From assembly GCA_963277665.1 (NCBI GenBank), contig OY728136.1, forward strand, positions 802,801,123 to 802,865,122: DNA of 64,000 nt, read 5' to 3'. Shown in pieces: positions 1-10,082 of the stretch (position 1 is its first letter; every line of letters starts with the position of its first letter). Source of the stretch: Viscum album. Taxonomy: Eukaryota > Streptophyta > Magnoliopsida > Santalales > Viscaceae. The position numbers were made by a program, and so were the translations under genes. The notes under the pieces are model-generated. The model was not told the origin of the DNA. It saw only the letters and a program-made list of their open reading frames with translations, and made no database searches.

Positions 1-1155
1 AAGTGTAAAGGTATGAATTATATATTGGTTGGAACAAGAGAGTTGGCACAGAGCTTGAAGAAGTACCGGTGATTCATGATTTCCCAATATCACAATACAA
101 AGAGATTATTGGCTATTGGAAGAGTTAAGAGTTTAAGGTTTTTGTTAAATTTTTATATATATTCATTTATTTATTTGAAAATTAGTTTTATTTATGTTAA
201 TAAACTTAAATAATTATTTGTTTATAGGATAAATCAGATAGAAATAAAAGAAATAAGAGTGGAATGAAACATGTTTATACTCATGGACACACATCACTCC
301 TAGATCTTGAGAAAACAATGGTAATTTTATATTTAAAATTTTTCTCTTATTTTAGTGTAATTTTTTTAACTTCCAATTTAAATTTATTTTTTTGTTTTTT
401 CCAGAAAAAAATTTAATATCGAGGGTCGCGTTCCTCACTCTACTTTGTTCTGTATATGCTGAAAAAATAATGATAGTAGAGTGCCAAATACTGACACCGA
501 GAAGGCGATTGTAAGTATATTTAATTTTTTTTTATTTTGAATGAATTTAATTCCTTATATTATTTTATCATATTAAATTATGTTATATATAAATCAAAAA
601 AATTATTTGGATACATTGGTCGAAAAAGAACCAGACAATTTGGGCCCGAATGATAATCTATATTATGTATTAGGGGATGAGCATCGGGGCAGAGTGCATT
701 GTCGACCTGGGAAGAAGATTGTACCATCTCGATACTAGTCTACAGACAATGTTTCTTTGAGTACCAATTCTGGTATGGTCAAAGTGGAACATACGAATTC
801 TTCAATCAAAGAACCAACTCAAAAAGCAGAAAATTTGATATTTGAAAATATGAAGAATGTTATGTCTTCCATTTCTTCTACACTTTAACTAGAAGCAGCT
901 ACAATAGCTGACACATGTTTGACGTCGATGATTTTTGCTGGTGGAGCCGAAGCTGTAGATGCAGCCAGAGCTGTAGTCGGAGCTAGAGCTGGAGCCGGAG
1001 CTATAGCCGGAGCTGGTCCCAGTGTCGGTGCTCGTACCGATGCTGATGTTGATGATGATGTTGGTGGCATGAGAGGTGCTGATGGTGTTTCTATAGGAGG
1101 TGTGTATGAGGGTTATCATGAATCTGATGATACTGATATTGAGACTCACTATTGA
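1..1155 (+). pseudogene. Transposase_24 (Ptta/En/Spm-type) pseudogene, 3' exons
   Basis: Exon-like pieces are separated by AT-rich introns. Near 20-140 a frame reads GWNKRVGTELEEVPVIHDFP. At about 231-319, after an AG acceptor, it reads KSDRNKRNKSGMKHVYTHGH, ending before a GT donor; this resembles the conserved segment of plant Ptta/En/Spm proteins in which Lys/Arg-rich residues precede HTxGSKSF. At 601-735 the frame has YYVLGDEHRGRVHCRPGKK, matching the family's GPExxGRVRGxG motif. The same frame runs to 1155 with in-frame stops at 736-738 and 886-888. The C-terminal tail is Ala/Gly-rich and then acidic (ADVDDDVGG near 1040). In CACTA elements this second protein accompanies the Tnp2 transposase and is thought to bind the subterminal repeats. 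The copy is dead. The tail at 919-1155 is the end of this gene and not a separate one. Confidence 0.7.
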
Positions 1156-1514
1156 TGTGAATTGTATTTTTGGATTGCTAGTATGTGTAATTTTATTATG
1201 CGATGAGGTTTTTTTATGGTAATACTGAATTATATTGTAGTTTTCTTGACTGTTTCCACATATATTGAATTATGATATTATGAGATATGTTTTTTTATGT
1301 AGTAGATAAGTTTTATTATTATTTCATTGAATTTTATCCTTCTCTAACATGACCATCGTTCCTCTTTGATGATGCTGCTTTGAGGTGGCACCTCTATCTC
1401 TTTCGACACACCTCTGATGGTATTTAGTCCAATTTTCTATTTTTACTTTGAGGTGGACACTCAATTAGTTTCAATGATCATATTGTGAGTTTTATGACTT
1501 GTATATCTATGTAG
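1156..1514. other. AT-rich spacer, no recognisable gene
   Basis: This stretch lies between the transposase tail and the captured MINDY exons. It ends in a plausible intron 3' end (ctatgtag at 1507-1514). No protein-like exon was recognised in any frame. It may be intron or untranslated sequence of either neighbour. Confidence 0.4.
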
Positions 1515-1801
1515 GATAGCGATGCATGCTATGCAGAGAACCAACAAGAAAACATAGCTGATGCAACTGATTTTCACCCACGACTTGCAACCAGGATTGA
1601 CATGAATATAAAATTCAAGAGGTAATGATTATTTTATACCATTTTTTGCAATACATTAGTAACCATTTGTTGTTTTTTTAATAAAATTTACTTGTCATAT
1701 GACATGATTTTAGAATTGATTATTTCGAGTTTACTCTTGAGTTTTCAATATTTGATCTTCTGTACATTGGTCTGTATGATGGTTGGATAGTTGATCCCCA
1801 G
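1515..1801 (+). pseudogene. Captured MINDY-type deubiquitinase exons (two exons)
   Basis: Exon 1 is 1515-1621 and exon 2 is 1714-1801, with intron 1622-1713 (GT..AG). Another AG precedes exon 1 and a GT follows exon 2. The 195 joined nucleotides give 65 codons without a stop. Exon 1 includes ENQQENIADATDF and RLATRIDMNIKF; exon 2 includes IDYFEFTLEFSIFDLL and DGWIVDPQ. This is the part of the MINDY (DUF544) catalytic domain where the family has the pattern FEFTPE..IFDLL.I.LYHGW.VDPQ. MINDY enzymes are cysteine proteases that trim Lys48-linked polyubiquitin. The histidine of the HGW motif is catalytic in the family; here the codon is gat (Asp). The regions holding the catalytic Cys and the oxyanion-hole Gln are absent. 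Position inside a CACTA element suggests transduplication of a host gene fragment. Product activity is not expected. Confidence 0.85.
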
Positions 1802-2039
1802 GTATGCACTTTTGAATCCTGTAACTTTATATTTTGTTTATAAAAAATGATACATTATATGAAAACCTTCATCATATATATTTAATGTTTGGATTCTATA
1901 TTCATATTTGGTTCACTGAGTGGTGGTTCTCAGCACACATCAAATGTTCGTGATTGATTTTGGCTATCTCGTATAGGTAGTGGGAAGACTGATCTCATTG
2001 CTATGTTTAAAGGGACATGATTACATTGAAATTTTATTG

Positions 2040-4355
2040 ATGTCCTTTATGTTTTTGTTTATATATAAGGATGATATTTATGAACGTACACTACTTAAAT
2101 CTCAATGAATATTTCTAGGAGTTGGATTTTTCTTGGTGACATTAATGTTATTTTGAGGCCTGATTGAAAAACTAGTAGTAATTTCTATAAAATATCAACG
2201 AGTGTATTATTTCATTTATTGACAGGTTTGGCTTGGAAAAATTTTCCATATCTGGATTTGATTAAACATGGAGTCGATATACTTAAAAGGGGATGCTAGA
2301 AAGTATATTGGATAGGTTCTTCGTTTAATTGGATGAAAAGAATAGTCAGTTGAGATATCTGGACTCACCCTTCCAAGATTTGATTCTATTCATAGTCCTC
2401 TATTAATTTAATTCTGTATTAATTGATCAAGGTAAACCCCACTTCCTTTTATGTTTAACAATTCTTGGCTTGTTGTTCCATGATGTAGATAAATCATTTT
2501 GGATTCTTAGAAGATTGATTTTGTGGGAATTCTTCTATATATTCTAACTTGCAAGATAAAGATTGTATAGGACAGACTAAAAGAATAGAATAAAGAATAC
2601 TTTTTTAATCTTGATAGTGAAATTGAGTAATCTTAATCCCATATGATTATTTTGCAACAAAAAAACATGCCTCGGGATGTGCCCTCCCAGGAGGAGATAA
2701 AATCCATATCCAAAATTGATATTATCCTGAATATAAAAGAGAACCTTTCTCATAATAAATTTCATATTAGATAGATTAAGGAGGGGGATCTAAATTCAAT
2801 TTTATTTCATATAATTCATATGGAGAAAAATGTGAGAAGTAGAAAAATGTCATGACTTTTTATTTTGAGGAGATTTACTAAGATAATGGAGAAGGAAAAT
2901 CTAAAAAATTGATCAAATTAAATGAACCATGAATTGATTATATTCAGAATATAAGGCTAGTTGAGGCCCCCAGTGAAAAAAAATATTCATGCATCTCTCT
3001 TATAATTAAATATGGATGGTGTTGTTGGACCAGATGTCTTCACAAGCTTTTTTCATGTTTTTACGAGACATTCTTCATCTTGAGGTAATAAATACTGTGA
3101 GGGAATTTTTTATTCTTTAATCAATTCCTTTTTGGGTGAACTCCAACATCATTATGTTAATCCCAAATAATTATAATGCTCTATATATAAAGGATTTAGT
3201 ACTATTTATATTGGTTTTTTATACCAAATGTTATTATAAAAATCATGATGCATAGGATGGGTGAGATTTCTAATGGGTTTTATTTTAACAAGAGAATTTT
3301 TTCACATTATGAATATGTTTCAGGTGAGGTTATTAGCTAGAATAAGTATTCTGTTATGTTTGGAAATGGAGTGTCTATTTCTAAGTAGAATTGGGTAGCC
3401 CAATTATTTGGTGTGAATAAAGGTCCACTTTCATTTATTTACCTTAGGGTTCCCATTTTGTAGGGTAGAGTGAAAAGATGATATACAGAGAATATTTCTC
3501 TAAAAATTGTTAACTAGTTTGAAACATGAAAAGGGAAGACCATGTCTTAGGTAGGTATAATTTTCATAGTTAATTTTGTTATCACCTAAATATTTTTACA
3601 CTTTATCACTGTATAGATTTCTTATAATCATTGTTATAGAATTGAATCATAAGATTCAATATTTCAATTGGACTGGATCTATTCATGAAAGGAATTTGTA
3701 AATAGTTTCTTGGAATGATTGTGTCAATTCTATGAAAAGGGGAGGTATGGGAGTTAAAGATACTAGAATATTCAATTATACCATGATAAAAAACATCACA
3801 TGGATGGTTATTTCAACTTATTAATTCTCTTTGGAATTTATTTTCACCAGATTTTTCAACTAATTACACAACATATATACCATATATGTGCCCACATTAG
3901 TATTGTCTACTGTTAAGTTGGCCTATTGTGACATTATGGGCTGTTTTAAATGGGTGGTTTGTAAGAATTATCAACTGCATATCTGGAGAACTCATTGGAT
4001 GTCTAGATCCATAATTGATGATATTGACATTCCTATAACTCTGAGGGATGTTAATTTTTATGATTTACAAAGTAATCTGGGTATCTGTGACATGCTTCCA
4101 TCTCATCTTACTATGGACGTTTCTAGATATGAATATTCTGATTGTGACATTTTGGTTTGGATACCTAATGTACATGGTAATTTCATGACCTCTGATTTCT
4201 ATAGACATCACTGTGGTACCACTACTAGTATTCCACCTTGGTTTACATGTTTTATAAATTACTTCATGTGCCATAGTGATATTATGTTAGTTTGAATGTT
4301 TGGAAACATTTATTCCCTATTCAGCACCTCATCTAGTGTACAAAAATGCTTATTA
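2040..4355 (+). mobile_element. L1-type LINE, decayed ORF2
   Basis: Protein motifs appear in the canonical ORF2 order on one strand with many frameshifts. Endonuclease: SWIFLGDINVILRPD at about 2118-2164, then a DRxL-like stretch to about 2340. Reverse transcriptase: VVGPDVFTSFFHVF near 3020, VREFFIL near 3098, LIPNNYNA near 3155, and ISNGFYFNKRIFSHYEYV near 3268, matching the family's LIPK..., Q.AF..GR.I and DNI..E positions. Thumb region: PLSFIYLRVPI near 3430, then WNDCVNSMKRGGMGVKD near 3710, which matches the W..C.P...GGLG motif. The C-terminal zf-RVT-like piece follows. The 5' end and any poly(A) tail or target duplication could not be placed. The element lies inside the CACTA interior and is inferred to have inserted there. 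Confidence 0.75.
3888..4295 (+). pseudogene. LINE ORF2 C-terminal (zf-RVT-like) fragment, 135 codons
   Basis: This is the longest open piece of the LINE. Residues 85-106 (YSDCDILVWIPNVHGNFMTS and on) match the plant L1 zf-RVT segment D..VW..s..G.FsvksaY, followed by a PPW that corresponds to the usual W..iW. The reading frame upstream (WRTHWMSRSIIDDIDIP) fits the linker between thumb and zf-RVT. The ATG at 3888 is internal to a former polyprotein and is not a natural start. The family's Cys/His residues are not clearly kept. It is a fragment with no independent function. Confidence 0.65.
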
Positions 4356-4361
4356 TTCACC

Positions 4362-4660
4362 ATGGGGGGATGGCAGGGGGTGGAGATGGCAGGGGGAGGC
4401 AGGGGGATTGGTATGGGGAGGGGTAGGGGGACATGTAGGGGGACTGGCAGGGGGACTGACAGGGGGAGGGGCAGGGTGAGGGGGTGTCCAGGGTCTGTCT
4501 TGGGGCGGGGGGGTCTGTCCAGGGTACGGGGATCTGTCTATGGGGTGTCCTAGGTATAGGGGGGTCTTTCTTTGGTCTGGCAGGGGGGGTCTGCAGGGCA
4601 TTGGGGAGGGTGCAGGGGGGTCTATAGGGCAGTGGGGAGGGTGCATGTGGGGTGAAAGGG
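4362..4660 (+). repeat. G-run minisatellite, array 1
   Basis: Degenerate tandem units occur on the + strand. First come about 12-bp units of the form GGGGGACTGGCA with variants (4362-4475), then looser units around ggtctgtcnnggg with G runs (4478-4660). C is rare on this strand, so long antisense readings look proline-rich and are artefacts. Closely spaced G runs are compatible with G-quadruplex formation. The order of the two unit types is the same as in array 2. Confidence 0.85.
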
Positions 4661-5044
4661 GGTGGGGAATCATTAAATAAATATGATTTAATATTTTAAC
4701 CATCTCTAAACCTGATTACTCTCTCATTATTATTTTGTTATATTTATAACATAAGACTCTTACTATTTCTCTATATTCTAATCTTCCTTCTTATTTCTCT
4801 TCAATTTTATGTTCACGAATCATCATATGCAAGAATATTTCAATGTTTTCATTAACTATATGTGTTCTCATTTGTATAACTTATGTGTATCAGAGTATTT
4901 TATTAGTAACATAATGATATTATATGAATCACCAAATAAAAATTTATTTTTTTCATTAATTAAATTTTTTCTCATTTGTATACATTATGTTTATCAGGAT
5001 TATTCGCTCCTTCCATTTATTTTGGTGCATAAACCAATGAATAT
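4661..5044. other. AT-rich spacer between repeat modules
   Basis: No coding or RNA gene seen. A loose internal similarity occurs (ttctcatttgtata at about 4867 and 4971, each near tatcag), suggesting an old short duplication. Confidence 0.35.
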
Positions 5045-5170
5045 TTCAATGATCATGATGATGGTGGTGGTGGTCTGAGAGGAGGTGATAATGATGTTTG
5101 TTTTTCTATAGGAGATGATGATGGTCATGATGGTTCTGGTGATTTTGTTATTGAGGAAAATTTCAGATGT
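5045..5170 (+). pseudogene. Second Transposase_24-like C-terminal tail
   Basis: The stretch runs gatgatggtggtggtggtct, then gagaggaggtgat, tttctatagga and gatgatgatggtcatgatgg. It aligns with the tail of the first transposase pseudogene at about 1048-1140 (gatgatgttggtggcatgag, aggtgctgat, tttctatagga, gagggttatcatgaa). Both encode an acidic/Gly-rich end. No upstream exons were recognised here, so it is only a tail. The alignment is made by eye in a compositionally biased region, so convergent low complexity is possible; the shared order of non-repetitive blocks argues against that. Confidence 0.5.
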
Positions 5171-5507
5171 TAATTTTATTCTTGGTATATACATTAAATT
5201 TTATCAAATAGTTCTTTTTATTATGATGATATTGATATTGAAATTTTATATTTTTTATATTATAGAGAGTTTGAATTATTATAATATATATTGTATTATG
5301 ATTGAGTTCAGTTTTATTTGGATGGTGGTGTTTTTCTGCTCGTAGCTAGAGGATGTGAGTACTACTATAAGGTGTAGCTATTATGGATGCATTTTGGGAT
5401 TAAGTATAGCGGGGTAGGAATCAATTTATATGGTTATTAACTGTGGCTCCAGGGTCTATTTTCCATGGTTTTGAAAGTGTTCTTAGGGACCTAGATCCAT
5501 GGTTTAA
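5171..5507. other. AT-rich spacer
   Basis: No gene recognised. The right end (5440-5507) already contains ctgtggctcc/ccatggttt blocks like the subterminal repeats near 6400-6700, just before G array 2 starts. Confidence 0.35.
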
Positions 5508-6345
5508 CCATTGGGGGATGGCAGGGGGTGGGGATGGTAGGGGGACTAGTAGGGGGAGGGGTAGGGGGACTGGTAGGGGGGATGGCAGGGGGATTGGCAG
5601 GCAGAGGGGCAGGGAAACTGGCTGGGGGGATGGCAGGGGGTCTGGCAGGGGGAGGGTTAGGGGGACTGGTAGGGTAGGGTTAGGGGTAGGGTGAGGTGGT
5701 GTCCAGGGTCTTTCATGGGGGGGGGGGGGGTCTGTCTGGGGGGGATTATCTGGGGGTTGTCTAGGGTCTTGGTGGGGGGGGGGGTTGTCTAGGTTCTAGG
5801 GGGAGTGGAGTTCTGGGAAGTCTAGGGGTGTCTGTCTAGGGACTGGGTCTGTCCGAGGGGTGGGGGGGGGGTTGTCCTGGGTTTGTCTGTGTGGGGCGGT
5901 CTAGGACCCCGGTCTTGGGGGCGGTCTGTCTAGGGGGTTGTCTAGGGTCTATAGGGAGTTTCCAGGGTCTGGGGGGTGTCCAGGGTTTGGGTCTGCCCTT
6001 AGGGGGGGTCTGTCTGGGGGGTGTCCTGGGTCTGTCTGAGGGGGGGGGGGGGGGGGTCCGGGGTATATCCAAGAGGGGGGGGGGGGGGTTATCCTGGGCC
6101 TGTCTGGGGGTTCTATGGTGTGTCCAGTGTGGGTGTCTAGGATCCGTCTAGGGGGGTGTCTGGTCTGTCGGGGGGGTCTAGGGTCTATCCAGTGGGGGTA
6201 ACCAGGGCCTGTCCAGAAGGGGGGGGGGTTTCCTGGGTCTGTCTGGCGGGGTCCACGGTCTGTCCATTGGGGGTGTCCAGGGTATTTCCAAAAGGGGGGT
6301 AGGGGGGGGGGGTTGTCCAAGGGAGTGGGTGTGGGAGGGGGGAAT
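5508..6345 (+). repeat. G-run minisatellite, array 2
   Basis: This is a longer version of array 1. About 12-bp units of the GGGGGACTGGTA/GGGGGATGGCA kind fill 5514-5690, then units built on ggtctgtctgggggg and gtgtccaggg fill 5700-6345. Individual G runs are long; the one at 6040-6056 is 17 G. The strand asymmetry is extreme. It sits about 60 bp inside the CACTA subterminal repeat zone. Antisense Pro-rich readings across it are composition artefacts. Confidence 0.88.
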
Positions 6346-6404
6346 TACATGGGGGAAGGGGTACTGCAGGGGGGTCTATTTTATGGGGTTTTAGACCCTA
6401 TAAC

Positions 6405-6715
6405 CGTGGCTATAGTTCCAATTATACAGTTTTTAACCATGGAAATAAAATGTGTCCATCCTCTACTATTGCCACGATTTTAAACTGTGGGTATAGTGAT
6501 CTTGGTTTGTACCATGGCTATATACCTATAGACACCATTTGAACCATCGCTATAGACCTATATCCACAGTTCCAAACCATGGCTATAAGTCTAGGCCTAT
6601 ATCCATGACAAACCTAGCCACAGTTTCTCAAACCGTGGCTATTACTTATTGCCACGGTTTGAGGACCTATAGCCACAATTTTAAATTGTGTCTATAGCCT
6701 GAATTTCTAGTAGTG
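6405..6715 (+). repeat. CACTA right subterminal repeats and terminal inverted repeat
   Basis: Multiple short units in both orientations occur: accgtggctata, ccatggctatag and ccgtggctatt on one hand, and gccacggttt, agccacagttt and agccacaatttt on the other. They end in gaatttctagtagtg (6701-6715). In CACTA elements such subterminal arrays are the binding sites of the accessory transposase. The base after TAGTG starts ttc (6716-6718), a candidate 3-bp target duplication that cannot be verified because the left end is outside the window. Confidence 0.8.
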
Positions 6716-7041
6716 TTCAGCTTGAAGGTCCACAAACTCAAGACTAACAAATGGGGGTGAAAAACACACATTTTGAAAAGATGTCCATAGGTAGCCTTGG
6801 CATGAAATAAAATTTTGTTCTTTATTGGTGGGGAAAATAATCTTCCAAATCAATAAATGAGCATTCAAAATTTATTATTCTTGACAAAAAATTCTTTATC
6901 CAATGTCATGATAAAAAATAAAAAATTTGTAGATGAAAACATGTATTTTTTACTCGCCAAAATGGTCGGACAAAATTTATAAATTTTAAGGTGAGTAATC
7001 ATGATTTTTCTTTTCATATTGTTTTCAAATTACTAGTTTTT

Positions 7042-7085
7042 TTGTTTTTTAGTTTTTTAGTTTTTTAGTTTTTTAGTTTTATTAG
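7042..7085 (+). repeat. (TTTTTTAG)n short tandem repeat
   Basis: About five head-to-tail ttttttag units lie in the 3' region of copy A. The aligned place in copy B (about 16490-16510) has only a T-rich run with one ttttttag, so the expansion is local to copy A. A nearby (GA)n tract at about 7190-7209 is shared with copy B (16605-16625). Confidence 0.8.
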
Positions 7086-7215
7086 TTTTTTATAAAGACG
7101 CACCTACACAAAAATGAAAGAGTAAATAAATAAAATTTGATGAGGAAATTGGTAAAAAAACAAACTGAGAATGAGAGAGGAAGAAGAAGAAAGAGAGAGA
7201 GAGAGAGAAGTGGAG

Positions 7216-8480
7216 TTAAAGAGAAAGAGGTGCCCCCTGGTTTGGATTTGGGGGGTTTCTATATCCATCCCGTGGTGGGTCAACTATAAAATTTGGGGAT
7301 ATGATGGAAGTTGATGTGGTTCTAGGATTGGGTTTCCTCTCTTGTTGATGCTTTAACCAATTTCCATTAACTGTGATTGTCTTTTTTAAAGAGGGCTCTT
7401 GGAATTGCACTACACCAGAATGGGTAAACATTAGTAATAACCAAAGGACCATCTCAACAAGAATTATTCTTACCTGGGTGAATTGAAAGTGAGAGTTTAA
7501 AAGAATTAACTTTTCACCTTCATGAAATACATTTCTTAGGATTTGTTTTTCATGGAATAACTTATCCTTTTCTTTGTACAAATTGGAATTCTAATAATAA
7601 TCAAGTCTATGCTCCTCCAATTCAGCTAATTGCAACAATATTTCTTCATTAGATTTTTCAAAATCAGTATTACAAGTTTTTGCTGCCCAAAATGACTTAT
7701 GTTGGATTTTAACTACAATATGACATGATTTACCAAAAACTAGGATAAAAGGAGACATCCCAATGGGTGTTTTATAGGGAGTTCTATAAGCACAAAGTGA
7801 TTCACCAAGTCTTTAAGGCTAGTCTTTTCTGGTGTGTTTTACAATTCTCTCAAGCACTCTTTTCAATTCTCTATTAGAAAGTTCATCGATGCCATTTTTT
7901 GGGTTATATGAAATTGATGTTTTATATACTATAACATTCTTTTTTAAAAGATATTCCATGGTATTATAGCAAAAATGGGTTCCTAAGTCACTTATCAAGG
8001 AACAAGGTGTGCCAAATTGGTGGAATTTGTGTGTCTGTAGAAACTCACTTACAGTATGTGAATTTTCCTATCTAGTTGGTTTATCCTCGACCCACTTAGA
8101 AACATAATCAACCGCATGAAGGATGTATGAGAATCCATTGGAAGGGGAAAATGGTCCCATTAAATCTATGCCCAAATATCAAAGATATCACAGAAAATTA
8201 AAGGCTTGGGAGCATTTAATATCTCTATAAAATCGTGGAAAACTTTTGGGAAGTGGTACATGATTGACAGATCTCATGTGAGTCCTTTAAGAATCGAGGT
8301 CAGAAGAATCTAGTGTTTAGCACCTTTCGGTGTGTCCATTGTGGTCCAAAGTGGCCACCTCCGAGAAGTGAGTGACAAAATTCTAAGATAGAGGAATATT
8401 AATCTTCCTCAACACATCTCCTAATTACCATGTCTGCCCCAATTTTCCAAAGTTTATTTTCTTCCCAAAAATTGTGTTTT
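7216..8480 (-). pseudogene. Athila copy A integrase (broken)
   Basis: Reading down from 8480 on the minus strand, a zinc-binding stretch (IRRCVEED near 8425, then GGGHFGPQW) matches the family's HHCC module. The catalytic core segment LMGPFSPSNGFSYIL, then AVDYVSKWVEDKP, lies at about 8080-8165. The C-terminal region (7216-7581) keeps YKEKDKLFHEKQILRNVFHE and the ITVNGNWLKH motif typical of Athila integrase ends (FKVNGQRLKxY). Stops and frameshifts separate the pieces. Integrase joins element DNA to the host chromosome; this copy cannot encode a whole one. Confidence 0.8.
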
Positions 8481-8716
8481 GAATCACATTTGAACTTCTT
8501 TTTTTGTTCATTTGAAATATTTTCAAGAAAAACACGAGAAACCAAGTAATTTAAAATTAGGGAATACCATAGTAACTTCGGAGAGATAGATTAAAGGTGA
8601 TCAGTGGGGAATTCAAGATAAATGATTTCAGAACAAGATGAATAGGAAATTCTAATCATGTGATTAGCCATAGGGTATTCTTTTCCTGGCATATCTTTGA
8701 TTTCAAGGTCAAACTC

Positions 8717-10058
8717 TTAGAGCATTAGGATCCATCTTATTATCCTCTCTTTGGAATCAAATTTATTGATTAAGAACATTATAGTATAATGGACTGTGAA
8801 GATGAAGATTTTAGCACCTAATAGATAGGGGTGAAATTTGTCCAAGGAAAAAACCACTAATAAAAGTTCCTTTTTATTCACAGTGTATTGAGATTGAGTT
8901 TCATCCAATTTTTTTGAGGAATAATAGATGAAATGAAGTATGTTTCCTCTTCTGTGACTATGAACAACTCGAACAGCTCTATCAGAAGAATCGGACATCA
9001 AATCAAAGGGTAAGGACCAATATGGGGTTTTGATTATTGGGGTAGATGTAAGAGAATTTTGGAGTTCAATGAAGGATCTCTTGAAATCCTCATCGAAATG
9101 GAAAGTGACGTAATTTTGGAGCTACTGAGTGAGTGGGAGGGAAATCCTACTAAATTTATGGATGAATCGCTGATAGAAAATAGCATGACTGAGGAATGAA
9201 TGGATGTCTCGAATAGAAGTGGGTTCAAGAAGTGATTGGATCACTTCAATTTTGGCATGATCGACTTCAATACCATCTTTTGAAACAATGTTCACAAGAA
9301 CAATCCCATTTTCAACCATGAAGTGTCATTTCTCAAAATATAACACAAGGATACAAATGAAATACTTTTTAATGACTAAAGAGAGTGAATTTAAGAGAGA
9401 TTCAATTGACTCACCATAAATGGTAAAGTCATACATGAAGACTTCCATGTAGTGTTCAATTAATTAAGAAAAGACTCTCAACATAAAACTATGGAATTCT
9501 TTAGGAGCATTGAAAATTAAAAATAGCATTCTCCTATATGAATATGTTACAAATGGGCATGTGAAAGTAGAATTTTCATTGTCCTGAGGTGTGATTGGGA
9601 TTTGGAAGTAGCTAGTGTATCCATTAAAAAAGAAATAGTGTGTATTTCTGGCTAATCATTCTACCATTTGATCAAGGGATGGAAGATGGTAGTGATCTTT
9701 TCATGTTTTAATATTCAATTTCTTATAGTCTAAGCACACACTCAATTTGTTCTTCACTCGATTTGTGACTACCTCAACATGTTCATTTGTGACAACAGTT
9801 ATCCCACCCTTCTTATGTACAACTTGAATTGGACTAAACCATTCACTATCATAAATTGGGTAGATAATAGCAGCATGAAAAATATTGTTGATCACATTCT
9901 CTAACTACCTCATGGATGAGTGGATTGAATCTTCTTAGTGGTTGTCTAATTAGTTTGGTTGATTCATTAAGATGGATGTGATGCATGCAAAGAGTAGTGT
10001 TGATTCCTGGTATGTCATCTAGGGTCCACCCTAAGGCCTTTTTGTTTTCATATAACAC
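8717..10058 (-). pseudogene. Athila copy A reverse transcriptase and RNase H (broken)
   Basis: From the N-terminal side: ALGWTLDDIPGI and IHLNESTKLIRQPLRRFNP (9849-10058), AAIIYPIYDSEWFSPIQVV and VCLDYKKLN (9701-9895). The catalytic segment MEVFMYDFTIYGES is at about 9405-9455. Then VSKDGIEVDHAKIEV and SFLSHAIFYQRFIHKFSRIS follow (9122-9319). RNase H: SDSSDRAVRVV and SKKLDETQSQYTVNKKELL (8717-9001). The active-site pattern in the lineage is FMDDF; here the first Asp codon is tat (Tyr). Frames change between blocks. The polymerase is dead. Confidence 0.85.
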
Positions 10059-10082
10059 ATGAACAAGTTTGACTCCTCAGTT

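Larger units (their letters stand above)
1..6715 (+). mobile_element. CACTA (En/Spm) DNA transposon, right-hand part
   Basis: The right terminus is explicit. The sequence at 6702-6715 ends in TAGTAGTG, and its reverse complement starts CACTACTAGAAATT, a typical plant CACTA end. It is preceded by inverted subterminal repeats of the accgtggctata/gccacggttt type. The sequence resumes at 6716-6720 inside an Athila-like element that can be aligned to its sister copy, so the transposon ends exactly at that junction. No left terminus is visible. The Transposase_24-like remnants on the + strand are in the order expected for a CACTA element (accessory transposase gene toward the right end). The interior also holds captured host exons, a LINE and two G-run arrays. 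The Tnp2-type transposase is not in the window. It is assumed, not shown, that everything from position 1 belongs to one element. Confidence 0.72.

Noticed and set aside
919..1155. Separate small Ala/Gly-rich protein gene
   Set aside because: The frame continues upstream through two stops into the Transposase_24-like motif, so it is the tail of that pseudogene.
4353..4703. 116-codon proline-rich minus-strand reading frame across G array 1
   Set aside because: It is the complement of a G-run minisatellite; absence of stops follows from composition. No domain and no conserved start.
5836..6320. Proline-rich minus-strand frames and Gly-rich plus-strand frames across G array 2
   Set aside because: Same composition artefact; the units drift in length and change frame, so no protein is conserved.
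7042..7085. Telomere-type repeat (TTTTTTAG resembles plant telomere variants)
   Set aside because: Lacks the GGG block and lies in an Athila 3' region where the sister copy has only a T-run; simple slippage explains it.
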